DNA of 64,000 nucleotides from Alphaproteobacteria bacterium (GTDB lineage: Bacteria > Pseudomonadota > Alphaproteobacteria > Rhizobiales > Rhizobiaceae). The stretch is from contig JAHJHT010000002.1 of assembly GCA_018823835.1 (NCBI GenBank), forward strand, positions 1,178,001 to 1,242,000, given 5' to 3'. Position 1 is the first letter of the stretch. Every line of letters starts with the position of its first letter. Below the pieces are notes generated by a model. That model was not told the DNA's origin, ran no database searches, and was given only the letters and a program-made list of their open reading frames with translations. Shown in pieces: positions 1 through 9,403 of the stretch. A program made the position numbers and the translations under genes.

Positions 1-1
1 C

Positions 2-928
2 CAGCAGGAACGTCTGGTACGGACGCCGTTGAAGCCGCTGTCGGGCGACTATCCGATCGAGCGCCAGCGCGAGCTTGGCCTCGCCATGATGGCAGCCGTC
101 GGATTCGACCTCACGCATGGCAGCCTGGCGGTGTCGCATCATCCGTTCTGCGGCGGCGTGCCGAGCGACGTGCGGATCACCACGCGCTATCGCAGCACGG
201 AGTTCCTCTCCGCGCTGATGGGCGTGCTGCACGAGACAGGCCACGCGCTCTACGAACAGAACCTGCCGAAGGAATGGTCGCACTGGCCGCTCGGAAAGGC
301 GCGCGGCATGGCGATGCATGAGAGCCAGAGCCTGTTCGTCGAAAAGCAGCTCGGCCGCAACCCGGCCTTCTGGCAATGGGCCCTGCCCGAGGTCGAGAAG
401 CACCTCGGCGAGGCCTGGAGCATCGACGATATCCTGCCGCATGTTCATTTCGTCCAGCCCGGCCTGATCCGTGTAGACGCCGACGAGGTGACCTATCCGC
501 TGCATGTCATCCTGCGCTACGAGTTGGAGCAGGAACTCGTGGCGGGACGGCTCGAGGCTAACGACATCCCCGAAGCCTGGGACGCCCGGATGCGCGACTA
601 TCTCGGCCTGTCGACCGTCGACAATTTCGCCGACGGCCCGATGCAGGATGTGCACTGGCCCTCCGGCGCGTTCGGCTATTTTCCTTCCTACACTCTGGGG
701 GCCATGATGGCTGCGCAGCAATGGTCGGCGCTGAAGGCAGAACGTCCGGCCATTGACGACGAGATCGCTACCGGACGGTTCGATACGGTCAACGAATGGC
801 GCCGCGCGAAGATCTGGTCGCAGGGCTCGCGCCATTCGACGCCGGACCTGCTGGAGCGAGCGACCGGGGAGCGCCTCAACGCGGCGCATTTCATCGATCA
901 TCTCAGGGCACGCTACGGTTCTTCGTGA
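2..928 (+). CDS. Carboxypeptidase M32 (Taq-type), 5'-truncated by window edge
   Basis: Zinc metallocarboxypeptidase of family M32, a cytoplasmic enzyme that removes C-terminal residues from peptides. The frame is open from base 2, so the N-terminal part lies outside the window; about 308 codons of a family that is usually near 500 residues are present. The zinc-binding HETGH motif is encoded at about 230-244, and HESQS, which supplies the third metal ligand, follows near 317. The conserved HPF, HW and DVHW patches of the family are also visible. It ends 77 bases before the FAD dehydrogenase and may be its upstream neighbour in a transcription unit. Family assignment is firm; the physiological substrate is unknown. 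Confidence 0.93.
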   Translation, partial: QQERLVRTPLKPLSGDYPIERQRELGLAMMAAVGFDLTHGSLAVSHHPFCGGVPSDVRITTRYRSTEFLSALMGVLHETGHALYEQNLPKEWSHWPLGKARGMAMHESQSLFVEKQLGRNPAFWQWALPEVEKHLGEAWSIDDILPHVHFVQPGLIRVDADEVTYPLHVILRYELEQELVAGRLEANDIPEAWDARMRDYLGLSTVDNFADGPMQDVHWPSGAFGYFPSYTLGAMMAAQQWSALKAERPAIDDEIATGRFDTVNEWRRAKIWSQGSRHSTPDLLERATGERLNAAHFIDHLRARYGSS

Positions 929-1005
929 GAGAACCCGCATGCGGGCTTGATCGACCGGCCGCGGGCACACACACTCGCGTCGGTTGAAGGGATGCGGGGG
1001 AGCCT

Positions 1006-2658
1006 ATGGGGGAACATATTGATGCCGTTGTTGTCGGCGCCGGGCTGGCGGGGCTAGCTGCAGCCGCCGAGCTTGGCGATGCCGGCAAGCGTGTCGTCAT
1101 CCTCGAACAAGAAGGCGAGAACTCGCTCGGCGGCCAGGCCTTCTGGTCGCTAGGTGGCCTGTTTTTCGTCGACAGTCCGGAGCAGCGCCGCATGCGCATC
1201 CGCGACAGCCGCGACCTGGCACTGCAGGACTGGCTCGGGTCGGCGCAGTTCGACCGTCCTGAGGATCGCTGGCCGCGCGAGGTGGCGGAAGCCTTCATCG
1301 ACTTCGCCGCCGGAGAGATGCGACCCTGGCTGCACCAGCAGGGCATGCGCTGGTTCCCGGTGGTCGGATGGGCCGAGCGCGGCGGCGGCATGGCGCATGG
1401 CCACGGCAATTCGGTGCCGCGCTTCCACGTTACGTGGGGGGCCGGCCCGGGCGTTCTTGCGCCCTTTCTCCGCCGCGTCGGAGAGCACGTCGCGCGCGGC
1501 ACGACGGTTCTGAAGTTCCGCCACCGGGCGAGTCGCCTCGTGAAGACGAACGGCGCGGTCACCGGCGTTGCCGGGGAGATACTCGAGCCATCGACCGTCC
1601 AGCGGGGGGAGAGGTCCGGCCGCGCAGCGGTCGGCGAGTTCGAGGCTGGCGCTGACGCGGTGATCGTCACGTCGGGCGGCATAGGCGGTGACCACGAACT
1701 TGTGCGCCGCAACTGGCCGGCGAAGCGGCTCGGCCCTGCGCCGAAGACGATGGTCGCCGGCGTACCGCATCACGTCGATGGCCGCATGGTCGCGATCACG
1801 CAGGCAGCCGGCGGCGCGGTGATCAATGCCGACCGCATGTGGCACTACACCGAGGGCGTCAGGAACTTCGCGCCGATCTGGCCGAACCACGGCATCCGCA
1901 TCCTGCCGGGCCCGTCTTCGCTGTGGTTCGATGCGTTGGGCAATCGCATGCCGGCGCCCTGCCTGCCGGGCTTCGATACACTTGGCACGCTGAAGCACAT
2001 TCTGGCGACCGGCCATGACTATTCCTGGTTCGTGCTGACCCAGAAGATCATCGAAAAGGAATTTGCGCTGTCGGGCTCCGAGCAGAACCCGGACCTGACC
2101 TCCGGACGCTGGCTCGCGGTGCTGAAAAGCCGTCGTGCGAGAGGCGCACCGCCGCCTGTCGAGGCCTTCAAGGAGAAGGGCGAGGATTTCGTCGTGCGCG
2201 ACACTCTGCGCGAACTCGTTGACGGGATGAACGCGCTGACCGGCGAGGGCCTGATCGACCACGACGGGATGCTTGCCCAGATCGAGGCGCGCGACCGTCA
2301 ACTCGCCAATCCCTTTTCGAAGGATGCACAGATCGCTGCCATCAGGGGTGCCCGCGCCTATCTCGGAGACAGGCTGATCCGCACGGCAAAGCCACACCGG
2401 ATTCTGGATCCGGCGGCCGGGCCGCTGATCGCGGTCCGGCTGCACGTGCTGACGCGCAAGACGCTCGGCGGCCTGCACACCAATCTGAACGCACAGGTGC
2501 TCGACGAGGTCGGCGAGCCGATACCCGGCCTCTACGCGGCCGGAGAGGTTGCCGGCTTCGGCGGCGGCGGCTACCACGGCTACAATGCGCTGGAAGGAAC
2601 CTTCCTCGGCGGCTGTATCTTCTCGGGCCGCAGCGCCGGACGACACGCTGCCAGATGA
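1006..2658 (+). CDS. FAD-binding dehydrogenase (3-ketosteroid dehydrogenase/fumarate reductase superfamily)
   Basis: 550-residue flavoprotein. An N-terminal Rossmann motif (GAGLAG, residues 11-16) is followed by the LGGQAFWS segment. The C-terminal [15 protein letters not shown] segment closes the FAD site, as in the FAD_binding_2 family. There is no signal peptide, so it should be cytoplasmic. The closest named group is the uncharacterised 'putative FAD-binding dehydrogenase' family, related to 3-ketosteroid-delta1-dehydrogenases. The substrate cannot be read from sequence. Its stop overlaps a possible upstream start of the nitroreductase gene (ATGA at 2655), and an M20 amidohydrolase follows, so these three probably form an operon with a shared catabolic role. 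Confidence 0.88.
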   Translation: MGEHIDAVVVGAGLAGLAAAAELGDAGKRVVILEQEGENSLGGQAFWSLGGLFFVDSPEQRRMRIRDSRDLALQDWLGSAQFDRPEDRWPREVAEAFIDFAAGEMRPWLHQQGMRWFPVVGWAERGGGMAHGHGNSVPRFHVTWGAGPGVLAPFLRRVGEHVARGTTVLKFRHRASRLVKTNGAVTGVAGEILEPSTVQRGERSGRAAVGEFEAGADAVIVTSGGIGGDHELVRRNWPAKRLGPAPKTMVAGVPHHVDGRMVAITQAAGGAVINADRMWHYTEGVRNFAPIWPNHGIRILPGPSSLWFDALGNRMPAPCLPGFDTLGTLKHILATGHDYSWFVLTQKIIEKEFALSGSEQNPDLTSGRWLAVLKSRRARGAPPPVEAFKEKGEDFVVRDTLRELVDGMNALTGEGLIDHDGMLAQIEARDRQLANPFSKDAQIAAIRGARAYLGDRLIRTAKPHRILDPAAGPLIAVRLHVLTRKTLGGLHTNLNAQVLDEVGEPIPGLYAAGEVAGFGGGGYHGYNALEGTFLGGCIFSGRSAGRHAAR

Positions 2659-2690
2659 ATACTGCGTGCCAACTGCTGGAGCCCGCCCGC

Positions 2691-3380
2691 ATGAGTGACC
2701 GACCCGGCGATGCCTATCGCCCCGTACCGCTGCCAGACTTCGAGGAACTCCCGCATCACGAGATGCGCGCCAATGCCACGGCCTTCTACGATGACATGCG
2801 CAGGCGGCACACGGTGCGGGATTTTTCGAGCCGCGCGGTGCCGCGCGACATCATCGAGACCTGTATCCTGGCCGCAGGGACAGCGCCAAATGGCGCCAAC
2901 CACCAGCCCTGGCACTTCTGCGTGATCGGCGACCCGGTGATCAAGAGCAAGATCCGCCTCGCCGCCGAACAGGAGGAGCGCGCCTTCTACGAGGGACGCG
3001 CGGGAGAGGAATGGCTGAAGGCGCTGGCGCCGCTCGGAACCGATCCGGAAAAGCCGTTCCTGGAAGAGGCGCCCTGGCTGATCTGCATCTTCGGCGAGCG
3101 CAAGAGCCGGTCGGCCGACGGCGTGATGCGCAAGAATTACTACGTCCCCGAATCCGTCTCCATCGCGACAGGCATATTGGTGACGGCGCTGCACCGGGCG
3201 GGGCTGGCGACGCTTACCCACACGCCAAACCCTATGGGTTTCCTCAACGAAATCTGCGGCCGGGAACCGCAGGACAAATGCTACATTCTGATGGTGGTCG
3301 GCTATCCGAAGGAGGGGGCCACGATCCCCGAACACGCGATGCGCAAGAAGCCGCTCCAGGAAATCGCCAGCTTCCTGTAA
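2691..3380 (+). CDS. Nitroreductase family FMN protein
   Basis: About 229 residues from the ATG at 2691, which has a GGAG ribosome-binding site 9 bases upstream. An earlier in-frame ATG at 2655 overlaps the previous stop codon and would add 12 residues, but it fits family length less well. The N-terminal [12 protein letters not shown] segment and the [14 protein letters not shown] segment form the FMN pocket typical of nitroreductase-family oxidoreductases. These are usually homodimers that use NAD(P)H. Its position between an FAD dehydrogenase and an amidohydrolase suggests a catabolic redox step rather than a nitro-compound role. The substrate is unknown. Confidence 0.88.
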   Translation: MSDRPGDAYRPVPLPDFEELPHHEMRANATAFYDDMRRRHTVRDFSSRAVPRDIIETCILAAGTAPNGANHQPWHFCVIGDPVIKSKIRLAAEQEERAFYEGRAGEEWLKALAPLGTDPEKPFLEEAPWLICIFGERKSRSADGVMRKNYYVPESVSIATGILVTALHRAGLATLTHTPNPMGFLNEICGREPQDKCYILMVVGYPKEGATIPEHAMRKKPLQEIASFL

Positions 3381-3409
3381 GCGGCCGCAGCAACCAAGGA
3401 TCATTGACG

Positions 3410-4558
3410 ATGTCTCTCAGCAACCAGGACCTAGTCGAGCTTGTCGCCTTCCGGCGCCAGTTGCACGAACATCCCGAGATCTCGAACGAAGAGGAAAACA
3501 CGGCGCGCGCGGTGGTGTCGTTCCTGAAGGATTCGGGTCCCGACGAGGTGCTGACCGGCCTCGGCGGACATGGCGTGGCAGCCATCTACGACAGCGGAGC
3601 GGAAGGGCCGACTGTACTTCTGCGGGCCGAGCTCGACGCGCTGCCGATCGAGGAACTTTCCGATATCCCGCACCGCTCGCAGGTTGTCGGCAAGGGGCAC
3701 ATGTGCGGCCATGACGGCCACACCGCAATCCTGACGGCAGTCGGACGGCAGCTTGGCCGCCGGAGGACCGCACGCGGCCGCGTCGTGCTGATGTTCCAGC
3801 CGGCGGAGGAAACCGGCAATGGCGCCGCAGGCGTCACGGCCGACCCGCGTTATGAGCGGATCCAGCCCGATTTCGCCTTCTCGCTGCACAATCTGCCGGG
3901 AACGCCGCTCGGCCATGTCCGGCTGAAGGAAGGCGTCGTCAACTGCGCCTCGCGCGGCATGCGCATCGTTCTGACCGGCAAGACGGCGCATTCCTCGATG
4001 CCCGAAACCGGTACATCGCCGATGCCGGCGATCAGCGAGTTGATGCCGGCGCTGCCGGCGCTCGGCAGCGGCAGCTTTGCCGAAGACGATTTCTCCATGC
4101 TTACGGTCACCCACGCCTCGATGGGCGAGGCGGTGTTCGGCATCGCGCCCGGTCGCGCCGAGGTCTGGGCCACGCTGCGCACGCGGCTGGACGGGCGCAT
4201 GGCCGATCTCTGCGAGGGTGCCGAGTCGCTGGCCCGGCGAATAGCCGCGCAGCAAGGGCTGTCCTGCGAGATCGACTATCACGAGATATTCGTTGCCAGC
4301 CTGAACGCGCCGGAGGCGGTCGGCCAGCTCCGCGCCGCGCTCGACGCCGAAGGCGTCAGCCACGACGAGGCCGAGCTGCCGATGCGCGCCTCCGAGGACT
4401 TCGGCCGGTTCGGCCACGGCTCCCGGTCGGCGATGTTCTTCCTCGGGTCGGGCGAGCGCCACCCGGCGCTGCACAATCCCGACTACGACTTCCCCGACGA
4501 CCTGATCCCGATCGGGGCGAAGGTGTTCATGCGGACCGTGCGCAACCTGCTCGGCTGA
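3410..4558 (+). CDS. M20-family amidohydrolase (hippurate/IAA-amino acid hydrolase type)
   Basis: 382-residue zinc peptidase/amidohydrolase of the M20D group, which releases amino acids from N-acyl conjugates. The start at 3410 is preceded by AAGGA and gives the usual N-terminus with FRRQLHEHPEIS. The metal-binding HMCGHDGH motif is at residues 97-104, and PAEETGNGA follows near residue 135 with the catalytic Glu pair. It lies 29 bases after the nitroreductase gene on the same strand and ends just before a convergent ABC exporter gene. No signal peptide is visible. Substrate specificity within the family is not predictable here. Confidence 0.9.
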   Translation: MSLSNQDLVELVAFRRQLHEHPEISNEEENTARAVVSFLKDSGPDEVLTGLGGHGVAAIYDSGAEGPTVLLRAELDALPIEELSDIPHRSQVVGKGHMCGHDGHTAILTAVGRQLGRRRTARGRVVLMFQPAEETGNGAAGVTADPRYERIQPDFAFSLHNLPGTPLGHVRLKEGVVNCASRGMRIVLTGKTAHSSMPETGTSPMPAISELMPALPALGSGSFAEDDFSMLTVTHASMGEAVFGIAPGRAEVWATLRTRLDGRMADLCEGAESLARRIAAQQGLSCEIDYHEIFVASLNAPEAVGQLRAALDAEGVSHDEAELPMRASEDFGRFGHGSRSAMFFLGSGERHPALHNPDYDFPDDLIPIGAKVFMRTVRNLLG

Positions 4559-4561
4559 GCA

Positions 4562-6367
4562 TCACTCGGCAGCGCCGCGAAAGACGCTGGCGCCCGTTTC
4601 GAACTGCAGCTTGGCCAGACGGGCGTAAATGCCGCCCTTCTTGACGAGCGTGGCGTGCGTGCCTTCCTCGACGATCCGGCCGCCATCCATGACGAGGATG
4701 CGGTCGGCCTTGAGTACGGTCGCAAGCCGGTGCGCGATGACGATGGTGGTGCGCCCCTTCATCAGCCGCTCGATCGCGGTCTGAACCAGCGTCTCGCTTG
4801 ACGCGTCGAGCGCCGAGGTCGCTTCGTCGAGCAGCAGGATCGGGGCGTCGCGCAGGATGGCGCGCGCAATGGCGACGCGCTGGCGCTGACCGCCCGAAAG
4901 CATGACGCCGCGCTCGCCAACCTCGGTGTCGAAGCCGTTTTCCAGGCGCTCGATGAATTCGTCGGCCTGCGCGTCGCGGGCAGCCTGCGAAACATCCTCG
5001 AGCGAAGCGCCCGGCCTGCCGAAACCGATATTCTCACCGACCGTCGCGGCAAAGATCGTGACGTCCTGCGGCACGATGGCGATGTGGGAACGGACATCCC
5101 TGGGGTCGGCCCGCTTGACGTCGACGCCGTCAATGGTGACCGCACCTTCCAGGGGATCGTAGTAGCGCAGGATCAGCGAGAAAACGGTGCTCTTGCCGGC
5201 GCCCGACGGGCCGACGATGGCGACTGTCTCGCCGGGCTTCACGCTAAAGGACAGCTCGTGCAGGGCCGGCAGGTCCGGGCGCGCGGGATAGGCGAAGGAG
5301 ACCCGGTCGAAGCTGACCGCCCCTTCGGCAACCGCCGGTAGCGGCACCGGGTTGGCGGGCGCGGAAATCGCCGGCTCCTCGGCCAGGATTTCCGTCAGAC
5401 GCTCGGCAGCGCCCGCAGCCTGGGAAAGCTCGCCCCAGACCTCCGACAGCGCGCCAAGCGCGCCTGCCGCGAAGACAGAATAGATGAGGAACTGGCCGAG
5501 CGTTCCCGGCGAGATCGTGCCGTTCAGCACGTCGCGCGAACCGAACCAGAGCACCATGACGACCGAAGCGAAGATGGTGAAGATGGCGACGAAGGTGAGT
5601 ACGGCGCGCGCCCTGACGGATGAGCGGGCAGCCTGGAAGGCAGCCTCGACGGCGCGCGAGAATTTTCCGGTCACGAGCTTTTCGTTCGTGAAGGCTTGCA
5701 GCGTGCGGACCGAAGAAATCTGCTCGCTGGCATAGGCGGTCGCCTGGGCAAGCGTATCCTGCGCCAGGCGGGACTTGCGGCGCACCGATCGCCCGAAGGC
5801 AACGAGGGGCAGCACGACCAGCGGGATCGCGGCGATGACGAGGCTCGACAGCTTCGGGCTGGTGATGACCATCATGCCGAGAGCGCCAAGCCCGAGGATG
5901 GTGTTACGCAGCGCGACCGAAGCGGTGGCGCCGACTGCCGACTTGACCTGCGTGGTGTCGGCCGAGAGGCGCGAGACGATCTCGCCCGACTGCACCGTGT
6001 CGAAAAAGGCCGGCGACAGTTCGGTCACATGCGCGAAGACGTCGTTCCTGAGATCGGCGACGACCCGCTCGCCGAGCGTAATGACGAAATAATAGCGGCA
6101 GGCCGATGCCAGCGCGAGAATGGCGGCGATCACCACCAGCATGGAAAAATAGTTGGCGACGAAGGTCGTGTCGGCGCTGGAGAAGCCGTGGTCGATCATC
6201 CGGCGCACCGCAAGCGGCAGCGTCAGCGTGGTCGCCGCGGCGGCGGCCAGCGAAACGACCGCGCCGACGACGAGGCGCGGGTAGCGCCCGACATAGGGCA
6301 GGATCCGCCGCAAGGGACGAAGCGATCGCCTGCTGCGTTCGTCGGCCTCAGCCATCGTCACAGCCAT
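4562..6367 (-). CDS. ABC exporter half-transporter (fused TMD-NBD, MsbA-like)
   Basis: 601 residues from the ATG at 6367 (GGGAG upstream). A run of membrane helices in roughly the first 320 residues is followed by a nucleotide-binding domain. The Walker A motif GPSGAGKST is near residues 386-394, the signature LSGGQ near 490-494 and Walker B ILLLDEA near 510-516. This is the subfamily B architecture of a homodimeric exporter (MsbA or multidrug type) in the inner membrane. The exported substrate is unknown. It is transcribed away from rpmE and converges on the M20 hydrolase gene, with only three bases between the two stop codons. Confidence 0.92.
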   Translation of the reverse strand: MAVTMAEADERSRRSLRPLRRILPYVGRYPRLVVGAVVSLAAAAATTLTLPLAVRRMIDHGFSSADTTFVANYFSMLVVIAAILALASACRYYFVITLGERVVADLRNDVFAHVTELSPAFFDTVQSGEIVSRLSADTTQVKSAVGATASVALRNTILGLGALGMMVITSPKLSSLVIAAIPLVVLPLVAFGRSVRRKSRLAQDTLAQATAYASEQISSVRTLQAFTNEKLVTGKFSRAVEAAFQAARSSVRARAVLTFVAIFTIFASVVMVLWFGSRDVLNGTISPGTLGQFLIYSVFAAGALGALSEVWGELSQAAGAAERLTEILAEEPAISAPANPVPLPAVAEGAVSFDRVSFAYPARPDLPALHELSFSVKPGETVAIVGPSGAGKSTVFSLILRYYDPLEGAVTIDGVDVKRADPRDVRSHIAIVPQDVTIFAATVGENIGFGRPGASLEDVSQAARDAQADEFIERLENGFDTEVGERGVMLSGGQRQRVAIARAILRDAPILLLDEATSALDASSETLVQTAIERLMKGRTTIVIAHRLATVLKADRILVMDGGRIVEEGTHATLVKKGGIYARLAKLQFETGASVFRGAAE

Positions 6368-6418
6368 CTCCCGTTTCCCCTCCCGTTCGCCCGGTTCGCC
6401 AATGCTTCGGGCGCGGCC

Positions 6419-6447
6419 TTGTGATTCAATTTCGGCTGATGTATAGG
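6419..6447 (+). promoter_or_regulatory. Candidate sigma70-type promoter of rpmE
   Basis: TTGTGA and TATAGG are separated by 17 bases. A start near 6454 would give a leader of about 115 bases before rpmE. The match to consensus is partial and was found by eye. Confidence 0.35.
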
Positions 6448-6483
6448 CTCGCCGACCGTTTTTGAAGCCGTGGCACCTCAATA

Positions 6484-6554
6484 GCTCCGGCTCGACGTTT
6501 TTCAAAACAGGCGCATCGACGCAGGCCAGTGGCCTGAACTGCCAGTGCCGGAGC
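6484..6554 (+). promoter_or_regulatory. Candidate structured leader of rpmE
   Basis: GCTCCGGC at 6484-6491 can pair with GCCGGAGC at 6547-6554. The loop it encloses contains a perfect smaller hairpin, CAGGCC-AGT-GGCCTG, at 6522-6536. The closing arm sits directly upstream of the AGGAAC ribosome-binding site, so folding could gate translation, as ribosomal-protein autoregulatory leaders do. This is inference from base pairing only. Confidence 0.4.
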
Positions 6555-6567
6555 CAGGAACAGACCG

Positions 6568-6789
6568 ATGAAAGACAAGATTCACCCCGATTACCACACC
6601 ATCAAGGTCGTTATGACCGATGGCACCCAGTACGAGACGCGTTCCACCTACGGCAAGGAAGGCGACACGCTGAACCTCGACATTGACCCGAACACGCATC
6701 CGGCGTGGACCGGCGGACAGCAGAACCTGCTCGACCGCGGCGGTCGCCTGTCGAAGTTCAAGAAGCGTTACGAAGGCCTGACGATCTAG
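6568..6789 (+). CDS. rpmE: 50S ribosomal protein bL31
   Basis: 73-residue large-subunit protein bL31. It begins [10 protein letters not shown] and contains HPAWTGGQQ followed by RLSKFKKRY near the C-terminus, all diagnostic of the family. It has no CxxC pair, so it is the zinc-independent form. An AGGAAC ribosome-binding site lies 6 bases upstream. A strong intrinsic terminator follows 30 bases after the stop, so it appears to be monocistronic. The upstream leader can fold (6484-6554), which could mean autoregulation. Confidence 0.98.
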   Translation: MKDKIHPDYHTIKVVMTDGTQYETRSTYGKEGDTLNLDIDPNTHPAWTGGQQNLLDRGGRLSKFKKRYEGLTI

Positions 6790-6816
6790 GCCTTGGCTTC
6801 TGCCGAGATCTTCCGG

Positions 6817-6843
6817 AAAGCCCGCCTCCATGGCGGGCTTTTT
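6817..6843 (+). terminator. Intrinsic terminator of rpmE
   Basis: GCCCGCC (6820-6826), a five-base loop, GGCGGGC (6832-6838) and then TTTTT. An A-run before the stem may give weak function on the other strand too. Confidence 0.9.
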
Positions 6844-6887
6844 CGTATGGAGGCGTTGCCAGGCTCGGAAATTGCGGAGGGAAGGCG

Positions 6888-7241
6888 ATGATCGCAGTGA
6901 TCCTGACGGCGGCGGTGGCGCTGCTCCATCTCTGTTTCATGTATCTCGAAATGATCGCCTGGACGCGACCGCTCGGTCGCCGGGTGTTCGGCACCACCGC
7001 GGAGTTTGCCGGCGCGTCCAAGGCTCTGGCCGCCAACCAGGGGCTCTACAACGGGTTCCTGGTGGCCGGTCTGCTGTGGGGCCTCTACCTCGGCCCCGAC
7101 GGATTCGCGATACGCGCCTTCTTTCTCGGCTGCGTCGTCGTCGCCGGGCTGTTCGGCGCGGCGACCGTCAGCCGGCGCATTCTCTACGTACAGGCATTGC
7201 CCGCCGTGGCGGCGCTGATCGCCCTTCTGGCCGGCTGGTAG
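6888..7241 (+). CDS. DUF1304 family membrane protein
   Basis: 117 residues from an ATG with a GGAGGGA ribosome-binding site. Four hydrophobic segments cover most of the protein. The first carries HLCFMYLEM, and later there is the KALAANQGLYNGFLVAGLLWG segment with the NQGxYNGFL pattern of DUF1304 proteins. It is probably an inner-membrane protein of unknown function. It converges on the OmpA-domain gene, and the two stop codons abut at 7241/7242. Confidence 0.85.
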   Translation: MIAVILTAAVALLHLCFMYLEMIAWTRPLGRRVFGTTAEFAGASKALAANQGLYNGFLVAGLLWGLYLGPDGFAIRAFFLGCVVVAGLFGAATVSRRILYVQALPAVAALIALLAGW

Positions 7242-8273
7242 TCAGCGCTCCGTCAGCTTCAGCTCGATGCGACGGTTCCTGGTGCGCGCCTCGTCGCTGT
7301 CGGTCTCGTCGAGCGGCTGGAACTCGCCGAAGCCAGCGGCCACGAGCCGGTTTGCCGGCACGCCGCTTTCGATCAGGAACTTGACGACAGAGGTGGCGCG
7401 CGCCGAGGAGAGTTCCCAGTTGTCGCGGTAGCGCCGGTTGCCGGACACCGGGATGTTGTCGGTATGGCCGTCGACGCGCAGCACCCAGTTGATCTCCGGC
7501 GGGATCTCGCGCTGCAGCTCGATGATGGCGTCGGCGAGCTTCTTCATCTCGACCTTGCCCGCGCTGTTGATGTCTTCAGAGCCGGAGGGGAAAAGGACTT
7601 CCGACTGGAACACGAAGCGGTCTCCGACGATACGGATGTTCTCGCGGTCGGAGAGGATTTCGCGCAGCCGCCCGAAGAAGTCCGAACGATAGCGGTTGAG
7701 CTCCTGCACGCGCTGGGCCAGCGCCACGTTCAGGCGGCGGCCGAGATCCGCAATCTTGGTGTTCGACTGGCGGTCGCGAGCTTCCGAGACCTCGAGCGCG
7801 TCTTCTAGCGCGGCAATCTGCCTGCGCAGCGCGGAAATCTGCTGGTTCAGCAATTCGACCTGCGACAGCGCGCGTTGGCTGATCTGGCGCTGCTCGTCGA
7901 GCTCGCCGGTAACGGTGGCGATCCTTTCGGAGGCTGCAGCATCGGCGCCGGCGCCTTGCTCGAGCAGCTGCTGCAGGCGCGACCGCTCGCTCTCCGCGGC
8001 CGATAGCGAGGCTTCGAGGTTGGCGAGCGAATCCTGGGCGTCCTGCGTGCTGCCCTTCTCGAGCGCCAGGAGCTGGGTCAGTTCGTTGATCTGCGAGTTC
8101 AGGCGCGCCAGCACCTCGTCCTTGCCGCTGATCTCGCGGCTGAGCAGAAACTGCGCCAGCACGAAGACCGACAGCAGGAACATGATCGCCAGAAGCATCG
8201 TCGACAGCGCGTCGACGAAGCCCGGCCAGTAGTCGACGTGGCGGTCTGCTCGCCTGTTGCGCGCGAGTGCCAC
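7242..8273 (-). CDS. MotB/OmpA-like peptidoglycan-binding protein with coiled coil
   Basis: 343 residues starting at a GTG that directly follows the TAG of the upstream channel gene, so translation is probably coupled. A single membrane helix lies near residues 19-46. At its start Asp21 (FVDALST) sits where MotB, TolR and ExbD have their proton-binding Asp. Residues of about 50-190 are heptad-like and rich in Glu, Gln, Leu and Ala, which predicts a long periplasmic coiled coil. The C-terminal third is an OmpA-like domain (RVDGHTDNIP, NRRIEL) that binds peptidoglycan. With its partner it forms a proton-driven stator-like pair. The cellular process it powers is not known. Confidence 0.88.
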   Translation of the reverse strand: MALARNRRADRHVDYWPGFVDALSTMLLAIMFLLSVFVLAQFLLSREISGKDEVLARLNSQINELTQLLALEKGSTQDAQDSLANLEASLSAAESERSRLQQLLEQGAGADAAASERIATVTGELDEQRQISQRALSQVELLNQQISALRRQIAALEDALEVSEARDRQSNTKIADLGRRLNVALAQRVQELNRYRSDFFGRLREILSDRENIRIVGDRFVFQSEVLFPSGSEDINSAGKVEMKKLADAIIELQREIPPEINWVLRVDGHTDNIPVSGNRRYRDNWELSSARATSVVKFLIESGVPANRLVAAGFGEFQPLDETDSDEARTRNRRIELKLTER

Positions 8274-9296
8274 CTAGTTCATCTCGCGCTTCTTCAGCGT
8301 GTCGGCGAGGCGCTCGAGCGTCTCGCGCATCGCCCGCTGTTCCTCAGACTGGGCCTCGACCCAATCACGCATGATCTGCTGCTCGGAACGCATGTTCTTG
8401 ACGAGGCCCGAAATGCCGTCGGCCAGATTGGCCATCGCGGTCGCGACGCGTGGATTGGAGCCGCCGGACTCCTGGAGGTTGCGGAGCCGTTCCGACAGGG
8501 CGCGGATCTCGTCGGAGGAATCTCCCTTCGACGTGTCGACCACGGCGATGTCCGAGGAAAGGTCGGTGACCGAGGAGAGCCAGTTCTCGAGTTCGGTGTA
8601 GAAGCGGGTCTGGGCGCGACCGGACTGCAGGTCGAGAAATCCGAGAACCAGGGAGCCGGACAGGCCGAAAAGCGACGAGGAAAAGGCCGTGCCCATGCCG
8701 GAGAGCGGTGCCGCCAGTCCGGCCTTGAGCGAATCGAGTACCGCGCCGGTATCGCCCGACCCTGGGTCGAGCGACTGGATGGTCTCGCCGATCGAGCCGA
8801 TGGTGCGCAACAAACCCCAGAAGGTGCCGAGGAGGCCGAGAAAAATCAGCAGGCCGATGAGGTAACGCGAGATGTCGCGGCTTTCGTCTAGGCGCGTGGC
8901 GATCGAATCGAGCATCGAGCGCATCGAGCTTGTCGAAAAGGCCATTGTGGACGAACGCGAAAGCAGCGCCTTCATCGGCGCAAGCAGGACCGGTTCGTTG
9001 ACCTCGGAGCCTGCGCGGAACGAGTTGATCCACCTGACTTCCCGAAACAGGCGCAGCGTCTGCAGGAAGGTCAGCACGATGCCGATGAGCAAGATGCCGG
9101 CGATCAGGCCGTTCAGGCCGGGATTGGTTGCGAAGGCGGTGGATATCTGGCGCGCCAGGATGGCTGCGATGAAGGCGACGATGGCGAGAAACACCACCAT
9201 CGACAGGAGAAATACCTGCGGGCTAGACAGCCTGTGTGGATCGTACTCGATCACGTCGGACGAACCGACCAGTCCGATTGATCTCAAAATGCCCAT
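8274..9296 (-). CDS. MotA/TolQ/ExbB-like proton-channel protein
   Basis: 340 residues from the ATG at 9296. Two hydrophobic segments lie near the N-terminus, followed by a cytoplasmic stretch. Two further segments around LIGLLIFLGLLGTFWGLL and the AAPLSGMGTAFSSSLFGLSGSL region match the conserved pore helices of the MotA/TolQ/ExbB family. The C-terminal tail is charged and probably coiled. It is coupled to the OmpA-domain gene (TAG directly followed by GTG). The pair is distinct from tolQ/tolR in this window and no flagellar gene is nearby, so I treat it as an uncharacterised stator-like system. Confidence 0.88.
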   Translation of the reverse strand: MGILRSIGLVGSSDVIEYDPHRLSSPQVFLLSMVVFLAIVAFIAAILARQISTAFATNPGLNGLIAGILLIGIVLTFLQTLRLFREVRWINSFRAGSEVNEPVLLAPMKALLSRSSTMAFSTSSMRSMLDSIATRLDESRDISRYLIGLLIFLGLLGTFWGLLRTIGSIGETIQSLDPGSGDTGAVLDSLKAGLAAPLSGMGTAFSSSLFGLSGSLVLGFLDLQSGRAQTRFYTELENWLSSVTDLSSDIAVVDTSKGDSSDEIRALSERLRNLQESGGSNPRVATAMANLADGISGLVKNMRSEQQIMRDWVEAQSEEQRAMRETLERLADTLKKREMN

Positions 9297-9403
9297 TCTC
9301 GCCCCGATTCCGTTGCCGGCAGTCAACCTGTCGACGACTCTAAGCGGAAATATGTCAAAAATGGAAGATACTTGGCGGGCAGCGGCGCTCGCGGGAGGCG
9401 TGT

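Noticed and set aside
7242-9296. Calling this pair flagellar motA/motB
   Set aside because: No flagellar gene is nearby and the coiled-coil OmpA protein is unlike the usual MotB. The family similarity alone does not justify the symbol.
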